Assembly: GCA_036389135.1 (NCBI GenBank)
Contig: DASVQP010000041.1
Coordinates: 62,001-126,000, forward strand
Length of the DNA stretch: 64,000 nucleotides
Source of the DNA: Longimicrobium sp.
GTDB taxonomy: Bacteria > Gemmatimonadota > Gemmatimonadetes > Longimicrobiales > Longimicrobiaceae
Direction of reading: 5' to 3'
In this document: positions 7,941 through 16,212 of the stretch, piece by piece
Layout of the letters: every line of letters starts with the position of its first letter
Position numbering within the stretch: the stretch's first letter is position 1
The notes under the pieces: model-generated
Told to the model about the DNA's origin: nothing
Seen by the model: only the letters and a program-made list of their open reading frames with translations
The model's database searches: none
Made by a program: the position numbers and the translations under genes

Positions 7941-9110
7941 CTACTTCATCAGCCCCTTCGCGATCGTCTGGAGCTGCATGTTGCTGGTGCCTTCGTAGAT
8001 GGAGCCGATCTTGGAGTCGCGGTAGAACTTCTCGACCGGGTACTCGCGGGTGAAGCCGTAGCCGCCGTACAGATCCACGCAGGTGGAGGTGATCTTCTGC
8101 GCGACCTGCGACGAGAAGAGCTTGCCCATGGCCGCTTCCTGCAGGAAGGGGAGGCCGGCGTCCTTGAGGCGGGCGGCGTTGTACACCATCAGGCGCGCGG
8201 CCTCCAGCTCGGTGGCCATCTGCGCGAGCTGGAACTGCACGCCCTGGAAGTCGGCGATGCGCTTGCCGAACTGCTCGCGCTCCTGCACGTACTTCACCGT
8301 GGCGTCCAGCGCCCCCTGCCCGATCCCGATCATCTGCGCGCCGATGCCGATGCGGCCCTCGTTGAGCGTCTCGATGGCCGTCTTGTACCCCTTCCCCACC
8401 TCGCCCAGCACGTTCTCGTCCGGGACGAAGACGTCTTCCAGGATCAGCTCGGTGGTGGACGATGCGCGGATGCCGAGCTTGTCCTCCTTCTTGCCGACCG
8501 CGAAGCCGTCGAAGCCCTTCTCCACGATGAACGCCGTGATCCCCTTGTAGCCGGCCGACGGATCGGCGTTGGCGAAGACGATGAAGATCTCCGCCTCGCC
8601 GCCGTTGGTGATCCACAGCTTGCGCCCGGTGACGCGGAAGCCGCCGTCCGCCTTCACCGCTTTGGTGGTGAGCGCAAAGGCATCCGACCCGGAGCCGGCC
8701 TCGGAGAGGGCGTAGGCGCCTACCTTCTCGGCGGAGAGCTGCGGGAGGTACTTGGACTTGAGCGCCTCGCTCCCCCAGCGCAGGAAGGCGTTGTTGACGA
8801 GGGTGTTCTGCACGTCCACGAAAACGCCCACGCTGGCATCCACGCGGCTGAGCTCCTCCACCACCAGCGCGGCGGTGAAGAAGGAGGCGCCGGTGCCGCC
8901 GTGCTCCTCGGGCACCTCGATCCCCATCAGCCCCATCTCAAAGAACTGGGGGATGAGGTCGGTGGACATCTTCTGGTGCTCGTCCATCTCGTGGACGAGG
9001 GGGCGGACGCTCTCCTCCGCAAAACCGCGCACCAGGTCGCGGAACATCTGCTCGTCTTCGCTGAGGACCGTCAGCGGCGCGCCGCCGGTCGCGAGGTCAA
9101 CGGTTGCCAT
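7941..9110 (-). CDS. Acyl-CoA dehydrogenase (short/branched-chain type)
   Basis: FAD-dependent oxidation of acyl-CoA to 2-enoyl-CoA, passing electrons to ETF; cytoplasmic. The 389-residue length and motifs are typical. The helical N-terminal domain is followed by the substrate/FAD signature AYALSEAGSGSDAFA and the WITNGG segment. The C-terminal domain holds EREQFGKRIADFQGVQF and YGGYGFTREYPVEKFYRD. The catalytic base is the Glu in IYEGTSNMQLQTIA (Glu373), as in short-chain and branched-chain enzymes. The final 53 bp (7942-7994) are duplicated at 5925-5977. The exact chain-length preference cannot be read from sequence. Confidence 0.95.
   Translation of the reverse strand: MATVDLATGGAPLTVLSEDEQMFRDLVRGFAEESVRPLVHEMDEHQKMSTDLIPQFFEMGLMGIEVPEEHGGTGASFFTAALVVEELSRVDASVGVFVDVQNTLVNNAFLRWGSEALKSKYLPQLSAEKVGAYALSEAGSGSDAFALTTKAVKADGGFRVTGRKLWITNGGEAEIFIVFANADPSAGYKGITAFIVEKGFDGFAVGKKEDKLGIRASSTTELILEDVFVPDENVLGEVGKGYKTAIETLNEGRIGIGAQMIGIGQGALDATVKYVQEREQFGKRIADFQGVQFQLAQMATELEAARLMVYNAARLKDAGLPFLQEAAMGKLFSSQVAQKITSTCVDLYGGYGFTREYPVEKFYRDSKIGSIYEGTSNMQLQTIAKGLMK
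7942..7994 (-). repeat. 53-bp direct repeat, intact copy inside the acyl-CoA dehydrogenase gene
   Basis: Right-hand member of the repeat pair with 5925-5977. The match stops exactly at the GAA codon of the catalytic Glu373, and the sequences diverge on both outer sides. The interval 5978-7994 (2,017 bp) would be the inserted unit in an attachment-site model. Confidence 0.9.
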
Positions 9111-9214
9111 CGTCAGCCACTGTGCTTGGGGTAGAAGGCGGGCCGGGTGGGCCCGGGCGCTAATATGGCACGTGGATGGATGGATGTCGAGCGGACGCCG
9201 GAACAGGCGCGATA

Positions 9215-9276
9215 GTGCGTGAGTGCGTTAGTGCGCTGAATCCAAACGCACTTACGCACTCACGCACTCACGCACT
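9215..9276. repeat. TGCGTGAGTGCGT-family hairpin
   Basis: About 21-nt arms (GTGCGTGAGTGCGTTAGTGC... pairing with CGCACTTACGCACTCACGC...) around an 11-nt loop, then a third CGCAC unit. Related units are at 13963-13978, 14338-14370 and 41705-41733. It lies between the lipoprotein gene's 3' end and the dehydrogenase's 5' end. Confidence 0.75.
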
Positions 9277-9284
9277 TTCTTACA

Positions 9285-10289
9285 TCAGCAGAGGATCACT
9301 TCCGGCGCGCACCCGCTGCCGGTGTCGGCCTCACCCGCGCCATGGATCGTGAAGGTGTTGGCGGACATCACCGGCCCCCCCGCCGTCTGCCGGATCTCCA
9401 CGATCACGTCCACCCAGTGGTCGTGGCGCGACACCCCGACCTCGACAGTCGTCAGGTTCATCCCGGAGGCGAAGGGAGGCTCGGTGTCGTTGAAGTTGCA
9501 CCCGCCCTGGGTGTTCGTGCAGCGGTCCACCATCCACGTGTAGTGGTACGAGCCACCCGGCGCCGCCTGGCCCGTCACGTACACCGCCTGTTCGTAGGCG
9601 TACGTGGGACCGGACATGTAGATGTCGGGATCGACTTTGAGCGAGGCGGTCCCGCTGAGGCCGCCGGAGGACGCGTACACCGTCACGGTGCCGACCCCGG
9701 TTCCGGTTGCCATTCCGTTCTGCTGGATGCTGGCGATCGACGGGTTGCTCGTGGACCACGTGATGCTGCCGGCGCTGATCTCATCGCCGTACTGGTCCTT
9801 CGCCTTGGCCGTGAACAGGACCTGGTATCCGTACATCGTCCGTATCTGGCCGGGAGTCACCTGGATGCTGGTGGCGACCCGCCGGGCGCCGATGTCGACC
9901 CACCTGTAGTCGGCAACCGATCCGTTGCCGTTGCTGGCGTGCGCCATGATCAACGCCGACCCGGGGTTCTTGGGATAGACGAAGGCGCCGCTGCCCCCGC
10001 CCACCACGTCCGCCACCCAGGAGTTGTTGCTGCTCCATTGGATATTGACGGAACTCGTGATGTTGCACCCGCCCGTGTCGGTCACCTGTGCGCTGATCCC
10101 GAAACCCGGGTCCCCTGCGGGATAGAAGCCGCCCAGGCCATTGATCACCACGGAGCCCGGCACGTTCGTGCAGGTCTGACCGCTCCGCGCCTTTCCATCC
10201 GGGGTTGGGGAGGTGGGCGCCTCCCCGCACCCTGCCGCGGCCATCGCCAGCGCCGCAAACGTCGTCATCCACACGCGATTCTTTACCAT
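9285..10289 (-). CDS. Lipoprotein with bacterial Ig-like (Big2) domain
   Basis: A 334-residue exported lipoprotein. The signal peptide ends in a lipobox (AMAAAGC, Cys21). A Big2-type immunoglobulin fold spans about 145-235 (ATSIQVTPGQ, STSNPSIASIQQNGMATGTG, GTVTVYAS). The regions before and after are beta-rich, with several Cys that could form disulfides (DRCTNTQGGC, GSGCAPEVILC). ATG 10289 is chosen over upstream in-frame codons because it has a good Shine-Dalgarno (GAGGAGAG) and begins the signal peptide. The role is unknown; such proteins are often surface adhesins or structural. The upstream region (about 10370-10430) is unusually AT-rich and probably holds the promoter. Confidence 0.85.
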   Translation of the reverse strand: MVKNRVWMTTFAALAMAAAGCGEAPTSPTPDGKARSGQTCTNVPGSVVINGLGGFYPAGDPGFGISAQVTDTGGCNITSSVNIQWSSNNSWVADVVGGGSGAFVYPKNPGSALIMAHASNGNGSVADYRWVDIGARRVATSIQVTPGQIRTMYGYQVLFTAKAKDQYGDEISAGSITWSTSNPSIASIQQNGMATGTGVGTVTVYASSGGLSGTASLKVDPDIYMSGPTYAYEQAVYVTGQAAPGGSYHYTWMVDRCTNTQGGCNFNDTEPPFASGMNLTTVEVGVSRHDHWVDVIVEIRQTAGGPVMSANTFTIHGAGEADTGSGCAPEVILC

Positions 10290-10464
10290 CGCTCTCTCCT
10301 CGGGGCAGCACCACGCGGGGAACGTCCCGTGGCAGATGTGCCGCGGGTGAGTCCTGAACCGAAGGTAAAAGCGGCAGGCAAGGAAATACAATATTTTTCC
10401 ATTAATGTTTCATGGTTCACACCGGCACGATGGAAGTGCAGTCCAGCAGAGAGTCCAAAGAAAA

Positions 10465-10496
10465 GCGACGCTCGCGTTTCCGCGAGCGTCGCCAAC
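10465..10496 (-). terminator. Intrinsic terminator of the beta-propeller gene
   Basis: Perfect 12-bp stem GCGACGCTCGCG / CGCGAGCGTCGC with a 4-nt loop. In the leftward direction it is followed by CTTTTCTTT. It lies 74 nt past the stop of the gene at 10570-11568. Confidence 0.8.
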
Positions 10497-10569
10497 CAGT
10501 TATCTTACGCCACGAGTGGACACCGTTCGCCTCGTCCGCTCCGCCCGTGAACCGGGCATCGCGCCCTCG

Positions 10570-11568
10570 CTACCGGCGGCGCCGGGCGTAGGCGATCCCG
10601 TCCGGGCCAGTGCCCACGTCCATGTAGCGGGTGAGGGTGCCGGTGGCGAGGTCCAGCACCCCCACCTGGTTGCGGCCCTGGAGCGCGACGAACGCCGTGC
10701 GCCCGTCCGGGGAGAGCGCAAAGCCCACGGGGCCGGCGCCGCCCTCGCCCGCGGTGCCGGCGGGGATCTGCACCAGCGCGGTCTCACGCGGGGCGGCCGC
10801 GTCGAACACCCGCACCGCGCCCAGCATCGGGTTGGAGACGACGGCGCGGCGGCCGTCGGGCGTCAGGGCCAGGCGGTAGGGGAGGCCGGGGGCCGGAAGC
10901 GTGTCCAGCGGCGCCAGCGTGGCCGCGTCGAGCACGATGACGGTGTTGTCCTGGTTGCTCCCGACCCAGAGCCGCCGCCCGTCCGGCGACAGCGCGATCC
11001 CTTCGGTTCGCGGCGCCACCTTGGCGGTGCGGGCGGGGGTGCGCCCCGTCGCGTCCAGCGCCGTCACCGAGCCGCCGCCCATGTTGGCCGTGTAGATCGT
11101 GCGCCCGTCCGGCGAAACGGATAGCATGTGCGACCCCGCCTCGCCCGTGGGGAGGGCGCGCAGCACCGTGCCGCGGTTCAGGTCCACGATCAGCACGGCG
11201 CGGTTCGTCTCCACCGTCACCGCGAGCTGCCCGTTGGGGAGGAAGGCGGCGCCGTGCGGGCGCCGGTACTCGCCGAGCGGTATGGTCTTGGTGACGGCGC
11301 GGCGGTCCAGGTCGATGAGGGTGAGCGAGCTGCCCGGCGTCTGCGCGCCGTAGTTGGTAACCACCGCCCAGCGCCCGTCGCGCGACACGGCGACCTCGTG
11401 CGGGCCGACGCCGGTGGGGAGGGTCGCAACCGTGCGCCCCGACGCCACGTCGAGAAGGGTGGCGGTGGCGGCCTGCTTGTTCGCCACCACCAGCAGGTCG
11501 CCGCGCTGGGCGTGCAGCGCGCCCGGGAGCGCGGCGAGGGCCAGGAGGAGCGTGGAAAGGAGTCGCAT
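10570..11568 (-). CDS. Exported YVTN/YncE-type beta-propeller protein
   Basis: A 332-residue periplasmic protein with a signal peptide (MRLLSTLLLALAALPGALHA) and a run of about seven 40-residue blades. The blades carry repeat hallmarks such as GVGPHEVAVSRDGRWAVVTN, LSVSPDGRTIYTANMGGGSV, IALSPDGRRLWVGSNQDNTV and FALSPDGRTAFVALQGRNQV. The fold is a seven-bladed propeller; the function is not known, and relatives act as binding scaffolds. ATG 11568 is the start giving a signal peptide (Shine-Dalgarno GGAAAGGAG). A divergent gene starts at 11756. Confidence 0.88.
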   Translation of the reverse strand: MRLLSTLLLALAALPGALHAQRGDLLVVANKQAATATLLDVASGRTVATLPTGVGPHEVAVSRDGRWAVVTNYGAQTPGSSLTLIDLDRRAVTKTIPLGEYRRPHGAAFLPNGQLAVTVETNRAVLIVDLNRGTVLRALPTGEAGSHMLSVSPDGRTIYTANMGGGSVTALDATGRTPARTAKVAPRTEGIALSPDGRRLWVGSNQDNTVIVLDAATLAPLDTLPAPGLPYRLALTPDGRRAVVSNPMLGAVRVFDAAAPRETALVQIPAGTAGEGGAGPVGFALSPDGRTAFVALQGRNQVGVLDLATGTLTRYMDVGTGPDGIAYARRRR

Positions 11569-11755
11569 GGGTCCGGGGCGTCGTGGGTGATGGACGGGCG
11601 CGTGGGTGCTAAAAATGCCGCACACCGGCCCACGGCGAAAGAGCCACGCGGCATGCGGGGTGCGGAAGACGAAACCACGCGGGACGTGATCCGTACCATT
11701 CGGGGTGCGCCGGAGCAGCCGGCGCCCATTCGCGCACAGCACGGGAGAGAACTCG

Positions 11756-12478
11756 ATGACCGATTCAACCAACGACCCCTTCGGCAGCTCGGGCGGGAGC
11801 GGGGCCGGCGGGGGCTTCAGCGGCACGGGCCCGGGCTACGGCGGCACCGGTCCGGGCGCCGCGGGCGCGGGCGACGGATCGCCCGGCCTGGGTGCCGATG
11901 AGACGGCGGGGAGCACCGGCAGCACGGGCGGCAAGAGGCGTGACCCGCTGGAGGAGATCGCGTCCAAGATCGACGCGGCGCTCTCGGAGCTCAGGCCCAA
12001 GCTCAAAAACGCCTTCCAGGAGCTGGACCAGCGGGTGGATTCGGCGCTCGACGACATCCGCCCCAAGGTGGACGAGGCGCGGGCGCGGGCCCGGCCCAAG
12101 GTGGACGAGTTCGTCTCCGAGATCCAGCCCCGGCTGGACGCGCTGATCTCGCGCGTGCAGGGCGCGCTCGACGGGCTTCGCCAGGACCTGGACACCCGCG
12201 CCGACCGCGCGCAGGCACGCCACGGCACCACGGAAGGCGCATCCACGGCCGGGACGACGTCGAGCACTCCGGCCGGCTCCACCACGAGCCCGGCGACGGG
12301 CGGGACGGCCGGCGCGAGCACCGGCTCCACGACGGGAAGCGGGACGGCCGCCGGCGATCCGTGGCCGGTGATGACGGACGACACCAAGCGTGCCGATCCG
12401 CCCATCGAGGAGACGTTCGGGCCGCGCTCCGGTGCGGGTGCGAGCAGCGCGGAGGGAGACGGCTCGCCGTCGCTCTGA
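11756..12478 (+). CDS. Hypothetical protein with amphipathic-helix repeats and Gly/Thr/Ser-rich ends
   Basis: A 240-residue protein of unknown function with no signal peptide. Residues 1-60 are Gly/Ser/Thr-rich and disordered-looking. Residues about 65-145 form a charged amphipathic helix with apolipoprotein-like repeats (EIASKIDAALSELRPKL, LDQRVDSALDDIRPKVDEA, RARPKVDEFVSEIQPRLDAL). The rest is a low-complexity Thr/Ser/Gly tail ending in an acidic segment. The start ATG 11756 follows GGGAGAGA. The helix repeats suggest coiled-coil or membrane-surface binding; this is inference only. A perfect hairpin terminator follows. Confidence 0.75.
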   Translation: MTDSTNDPFGSSGGSGAGGGFSGTGPGYGGTGPGAAGAGDGSPGLGADETAGSTGSTGGKRRDPLEEIASKIDAALSELRPKLKNAFQELDQRVDSALDDIRPKVDEARARARPKVDEFVSEIQPRLDALISRVQGALDGLRQDLDTRADRAQARHGTTEGASTAGTTSSTPAGSTTSPATGGTAGASTGSTTGSGTAAGDPWPVMTDDTKRADPPIEETFGPRSGAGASSAEGDGSPSL

Positions 12479-12498
12479 ACCCTTTCCGGTAGCAGATG

Positions 12499-12538
12499 GC
12501 CCCGGGCGCGCAGCCATGCGCGCCCGGGGCTTCGTGTT
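12499..12538 (+). terminator. Hairpin terminator after the amphipathic-helix protein gene
   Basis: Perfect 13-bp G/C stem (12499-12511 with 12518-12530) and a 6-nt loop, followed by TTCGTGTT. Confidence 0.7.
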
Positions 12539-12633
12539 ACGCGCCGGGGGACACTTTTTGCTTCGAGGTGCTCCGCTCTTTTCGGGGGCCGTACGCTGGC
12601 CCCCCACGCATTCACCGAACGTTGGAGGACACC

Positions 12634-13059
12634 ATGAACGCCACTCGCACGCTCGCCCTGGCCTGTATGCTGACGGCCGCCACTGCCGGCGCCGCCGCCG
12701 CCCAGACCACCTCCGGGCAGACGACGACCTCGGGACAGACCACGCAGCAGCAGGACACCATGCGGATGCAGCAGGGCCAGAATCACCAGGGCCACACCAC
12801 CCAGCAGGGGCAGACCACGCAGGGCACCATGCAGCAGGGCCAGAACAACACGCAGGGCACCATGCAGCAGGGGCAGAACATGCAGGGCCAGCAGGGCACC
12901 ATGCAGGGCCAGAACCAGAACAATCTCCAGCAGGGCCAGAACATGAACAACGGCACGAACATGAACGGCCAGAACATGAACAACGGCGGGATGAACAGCG
13001 GCGGCATGAACGACAACAACGGGATGCGCCAGGGGATGCGGGTCCGCAAGGACAGCTAG
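12634..13059 (+). CDS. Exported Q/N/M/G-rich low-complexity protein
   Basis: A 141-residue protein with a clear signal peptide (MNATRTLALACMLTAATAG, cleavage near AAAQ). The mature part consists almost entirely of Gln, Asn, Met, Gly and Thr in degenerate short repeats (GQTTQ, GTMQQGQN, MNNGQNMN, MNSGGMN) and ends basic (MRVRKDS). It has no recognisable domain. The composition is prion-like or reminiscent of Met-rich metal-binding proteins, but neither is shown. The Shine-Dalgarno GGAGG lies 8 nt before ATG 12634. It is expressed as an independent unit between two hairpins. Confidence 0.75.
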   Translation: MNATRTLALACMLTAATAGAAAAQTTSGQTTTSGQTTQQQDTMRMQQGQNHQGHTTQQGQTTQGTMQQGQNNTQGTMQQGQNMQGQQGTMQGQNQNNLQQGQNMNNGTNMNGQNMNNGGMNSGGMNDNNGMRQGMRVRKDS

Positions 13060-13142
13060 CATCCCTTTTTTGCTACCGCCGGGGAGGGGCGTCCTCCCCG
13101 GCGGCGGCGCATCGCACTTCGTGGTCCCGTAGCAGTGCTCCC

Positions 13143-13964
13143 ATGATGCGGCTCTTTCATCCAGACCGTCTCCGCGCCGCGCTCGCCGGCGTGGTGCTCG
13201 CCGCCGCGGCGTTGCCGCTGGCCGCGCAGCAGCCGGATGCGCGCGCTCCCCTGGCGCGCCCCGTCGCCGCGGCGCGCCCGCAGGCCATGCCCGCGCCTGC
13301 GGCCCGTCCGCGCCCGCGCGCCCGGCCCATGACCCGCGAGCAGGTGGAGGAGGCGGCGCGCACGGCTCGCGGAAGGCGCCTCATCGTCTCGCTGGACGAG
13401 CGGCGGCTCTGGTCGATGGACAACGGCGACACGCTGTACTCCGCGCCCATCGCCGTCGGCAAGGGGACGGAGCTCTCGTTCGGCGGCGCGCGGTGGAACT
13501 TCACCACGCCGTTCGGCGTCCGCCGGGTGCGGAGCAAGGAGACCAACCCCGTCTGGACGCCGCCGGATTGGCACTACGTGGAGCTGGCGCGCGACAGCAG
13601 CTGGAAGCTCGTGCGGCTGGAGCGCGGGCGCCCCATCACCCTCCCCGACCGCAGCCGCCTGGAGGTGCGAGGCGAGCGGATCGGGCGCGTCGTGGCCGGC
13701 CGCTTCGAGCCGATCCCGGCGGACGAGGAGGTGATCTACGGCGACACCCTCTTCATCCCGCCGCTGGGAACCGCCAACCGCCGCGTGGAGGGGGAGCTGG
13801 GTGCCTTCAAGCTGGCGCTGGGCGACGGCTACATGATCCACGGCACCCCGCACCAGGACTCCATCGGCCAGGCCGCCACCCACGGCTGCATCCGGATGAA
13901 GGACCAGGACATCAGTTACATCTACCATACGGTGCCGGTGGGGACCGCGGTCTACATCTACTGA
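13143..13964 (+). CDS. Exported L,D-transpeptidase (YkuD)
   Basis: A 273-residue protein with a signal peptide (ends LPLAAQQ), an Ala/Pro/Arg-rich linker (about 30-65) and a YkuD domain from about 80 to the end. The catalytic signature is IHGTPHQDSIGQAATHGCIR with Cys249. Unlike the enzyme at 568-1677 it has no peptidoglycan-binding repeat and uses a Pro-rich linker instead. ATG 13143 is adjacent to a second ATG (13146); either would serve. It probably acts in 3-3 cross-linking of peptidoglycan. Confidence 0.9.
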   Translation: MMRLFHPDRLRAALAGVVLAAAALPLAAQQPDARAPLARPVAAARPQAMPAPAARPRPRARPMTREQVEEAARTARGRRLIVSLDERRLWSMDNGDTLYSAPIAVGKGTELSFGGARWNFTTPFGVRRVRSKETNPVWTPPDWHYVELARDSSWKLVRLERGRPITLPDRSRLEVRGERIGRVVAGRFEPIPADEEVIYGDTLFIPPLGTANRRVEGELGAFKLALGDGYMIHGTPHQDSIGQAATHGCIRMKDQDISYIYHTVPVGTAVYIY

Positions 13965-14061
13965 AGTGCGTTAGTGCGGAACAGCGGGGGACAGGGAACG
14001 GCGGCGGGACTGTAGGACAGGAGGGGGAGGACAGCAGGCAGGAACTCAAGGCTACCCCCCC

Positions 14062-14259
14062 CTTTGTCATCCTGAGCGACGCGCGTCGCCGGCCTCAGCC
14101 CGGGGCGGTACTGTGGCGCGGAGCGAAGGATCTACTGCGCGTGCCGAGAGGTCCGTCGTGTCGCGCCGGCCTCTTGCTCCGCCGGCTAGATCCTTCGGTC
14201 GCCGCAGGAGTCCGGAGCCGTGGTGCAGAGCCGTGGAGGCGGCTCTCTCAGGATGACAT
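14062..14259. repeat. ~198-bp MITE-like element, family C, copy 1
   Basis: The element begins TTTGTCATCCTGAGCGACGC and ends GGCTCTCTCAGGATGACA, so it has terminal inverted repeats (TGTCATCCTGAG). Internally it carries GCGGAGCGAAGGATCTACTG and GATCGCCGCAGGAGTCCG. A second copy of equal length lies at 60661-60857. Copy 1 is bracketed by inverted TGCGTTAGTGCG units at 13963-13978 and 14338-14370, so it seems nested inside another palindromic element. No coding capacity is apparent. Confidence 0.75.
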
Positions 14260-14405
14260 GTGCGTTTTCGAGGGGCCGGCGGGGCATGCCGGCCCCTTTC
14301 CGCGCTGGCTAGATTCCTCGATCACCGCTAAAATCCGGTGCGCGCCAACGCACTCACGCACCAACGCACTTCCCCGCCGATCCTCCCCCTAAAGCCGTCC
14401 CCCGA

Positions 14406-15335
14406 ATGCCGCTGATCTCCGTGCAGGACCTTACCCACCGCTACCCCGGCGGCGTGACCGCGCTGGATGGGCTGTCGCTGGAGCTGGAGCCCGGGATCAT
14501 CGGGTTCGTGGGCGCCAACGGAGCGGGAAAGAGCACCTTCATCAAGATCCTGCTGGGGCTGCTGACGCCCACGCAGGGCACCGTGCGCGTGCTGGACCGC
14601 GACGCCATCGCCGACAGCCTGGCCGTGCGCCAGCTCGTGGGCTACATGCCCGAGCACGACTGCCTTCCGCCCCAGCTCACCGCCACCGAGCTGGTGTCGC
14701 ACATGGGGCGGCTGGCGGGGCTGCCGCGTGCCGCCGCCCGCGAGCGCACCGCCGAGATGCTTCGCCACGTGGGGCTCTACGAGGAGCGCTACCGGCCCGT
14801 CAGTGGCTACAGCACCGGGATGAAGCAGCGGGTGAAGCTGGCGCAGGCGCTGGTGCACGACCCCCGGCTCCTCCTGCTGGACGAGCCCACCAACGGCCTG
14901 GACCCCGCCGGGCGCGACGAGATGCTGGAGCTGATCGAGCGCACCGGCACCGAGTTCGGCATCGCGGTGCTCGTCTGCTCGCACCTGCTGGGGGAGATCG
15001 AGCGGGTGTGCGACTTCCTGGTGGCCATAGACGGAGGGCGGCTGCTGAGCGCGGCGCCGCTCGGCTCGTTCACGGGCGAGGAAGGGGTGCTCGCGGTGGA
15101 GGTGGATGAAGGGACCGACGAGCTGCTCGCCCGCCTCACAGCCGACGGGGTGGAGGCGCATGCGGAGGGATCGCTCCTCCTCCTCCCCCTGCGCGGCGAC
15201 GGGCCGTACGACGCGGTGCGAGACGCCGCCGCCGACCTGGGGCTCGCGCTGGTGAGGATGGAGCCTCGCCGCCACTCGCTGCAGGAGCTCTTCCGCACCC
15301 CGGCCACCGGAGACGCGCATGCGCCGCGCCGCTGA
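14406..15335 (+). CDS. ABC transporter ATP-binding protein (pair 1)
   Basis: A 309-residue ATPase of the ABC-2 export type. Walker A is GANGAGKST at 36-44, the Q-loop region is YMPEHDCLPPQLTATE, the signature is SGYSTGMKQRVKLAQAL, Walker B is LLLLDEPTNGLD and the H-loop is VCSHLLGEIE. The C-terminal ~90 residues are an extra domain typical of export ATPases. It starts a four-gene operon (14406-17878) and overlaps the permease gene by 17 nt. The substrate is unknown. Confidence 0.93.
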   Translation: MPLISVQDLTHRYPGGVTALDGLSLELEPGIIGFVGANGAGKSTFIKILLGLLTPTQGTVRVLDRDAIADSLAVRQLVGYMPEHDCLPPQLTATELVSHMGRLAGLPRAAARERTAEMLRHVGLYEERYRPVSGYSTGMKQRVKLAQALVHDPRLLLLDEPTNGLDPAGRDEMLELIERTGTEFGIAVLVCSHLLGEIERVCDFLVAIDGGRLLSAAPLGSFTGEEGVLAVEVDEGTDELLARLTADGVEAHAEGSLLLLPLRGDGPYDAVRDAAADLGLALVRMEPRRHSLQELFRTPATGDAHAPRR

Positions 15336-16212
15336 AGCAGGAGTCATCTACGACATCGGGTACCAGCGCTACGAGGGGGCGCGGCTGGGGCGCGGATACG
15401 CGTTCCGCACCCTCTTCGTCCACTCGCTGCGCCAGGCGTGGGGGCTGGGGCGCGGCGGCAAGGCGCTGATCATCCCGTTCCTGCTGCTCTTCCTCGTCTG
15501 CATGCCCGCGGTCGTCCAGGTGCTGGTGGGGATCGTATCCCAGGGGGAGGGAAAGCTGCTGGAGTATTCGAGCTACTTCCGTTACGTGCAGCCGCTCGTG
15601 CTGCTGTTCTGCGCGGCGCAGGCGCCGGAGCTGGTGAGCACCGACCAGCATCACCGCGTGCTGCCGCTGTACTTCTCGCGACCGCTGCGCCGGGGCGACT
15701 ACGCGGGGGCCAAGCTCCTGGCGATGGCCGCCACCGTCTGGATCCTGGCGCTGACGCCCATGGCCCTGCTCTTCATCGGCCGCCTGGCCGCGGCGAGCGA
15801 CGTGGGCGCCGTGCTGCGCGCGGAGCGGGGCTCCGTCCTTCCCGTGCTGGCTTCCACATTGGCAATTGCGGCCGTGATGGGCTCGATTTCGGTGGCGCTG
15901 GCGTCGTTCACGGCGCGCCGCGCGCTGGGGACCGCCGCCATCTTTGGGACGATGTTCCTGACGGCCGTCGTCTCCGCGATCGTGCAGAAGAACAGCGCCA
16001 CGGGAGTGCCCGGGTATGGCACGCTGATGAGCCCCCTGCTCGTGCTGGCCGGCCTGATGCGCTGGCTCTTCGACGTCCAGCCGACCGGGCCGGGTGGCGG
16101 GCCCGTTCCGCCGAACCCCGTCGGCGGGCTGGGCTACGCGGGGATGGCGGTCGCGCTGGTGGTGCTGGCGTCACTCGCGATCTTTGCGCGCTACTCGCGG
16201 GTGCGCACGTGA
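15319..16212 (+). CDS. ABC-2 type permease (pair 1)
   Basis: A 297-residue protein with about six membrane segments (for example ALIIPFLLLFLVCMPAVVQV, LLAMAATVWILALTPMALLF, LASTLAIAAVMGSISVAL, GMAVALVVLASLAIF). It is the permease partner of the ATPase encoded just upstream, whose last 17 nt it overlaps. The conserved turn LVSTDQHHRVLPLYFSRPLRR before the third helix is typical of ABC-2 permeases. Its stop overlaps the next ATPase start (GTGA). Confidence 0.9.
   Translation: MRRAAEAGVIYDIGYQRYEGARLGRGYAFRTLFVHSLRQAWGLGRGGKALIIPFLLLFLVCMPAVVQVLVGIVSQGEGKLLEYSSYFRYVQPLVLLFCAAQAPELVSTDQHHRVLPLYFSRPLRRGDYAGAKLLAMAATVWILALTPMALLFIGRLAAASDVGAVLRAERGSVLPVLASTLAIAAVMGSISVALASFTARRALGTAAIFGTMFLTAVVSAIVQKNSATGVPGYGTLMSPLLVLAGLMRWLFDVQPTGPGGGPVPPNPVGGLGYAGMAVALVVLASLAIFARYSRVRT

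Noticed and set aside
14062-14259. Protein-coding gene within the family C element
   Set aside because: No frame is conserved between the two copies; the ends are inverted repeats and the content looks non-coding.
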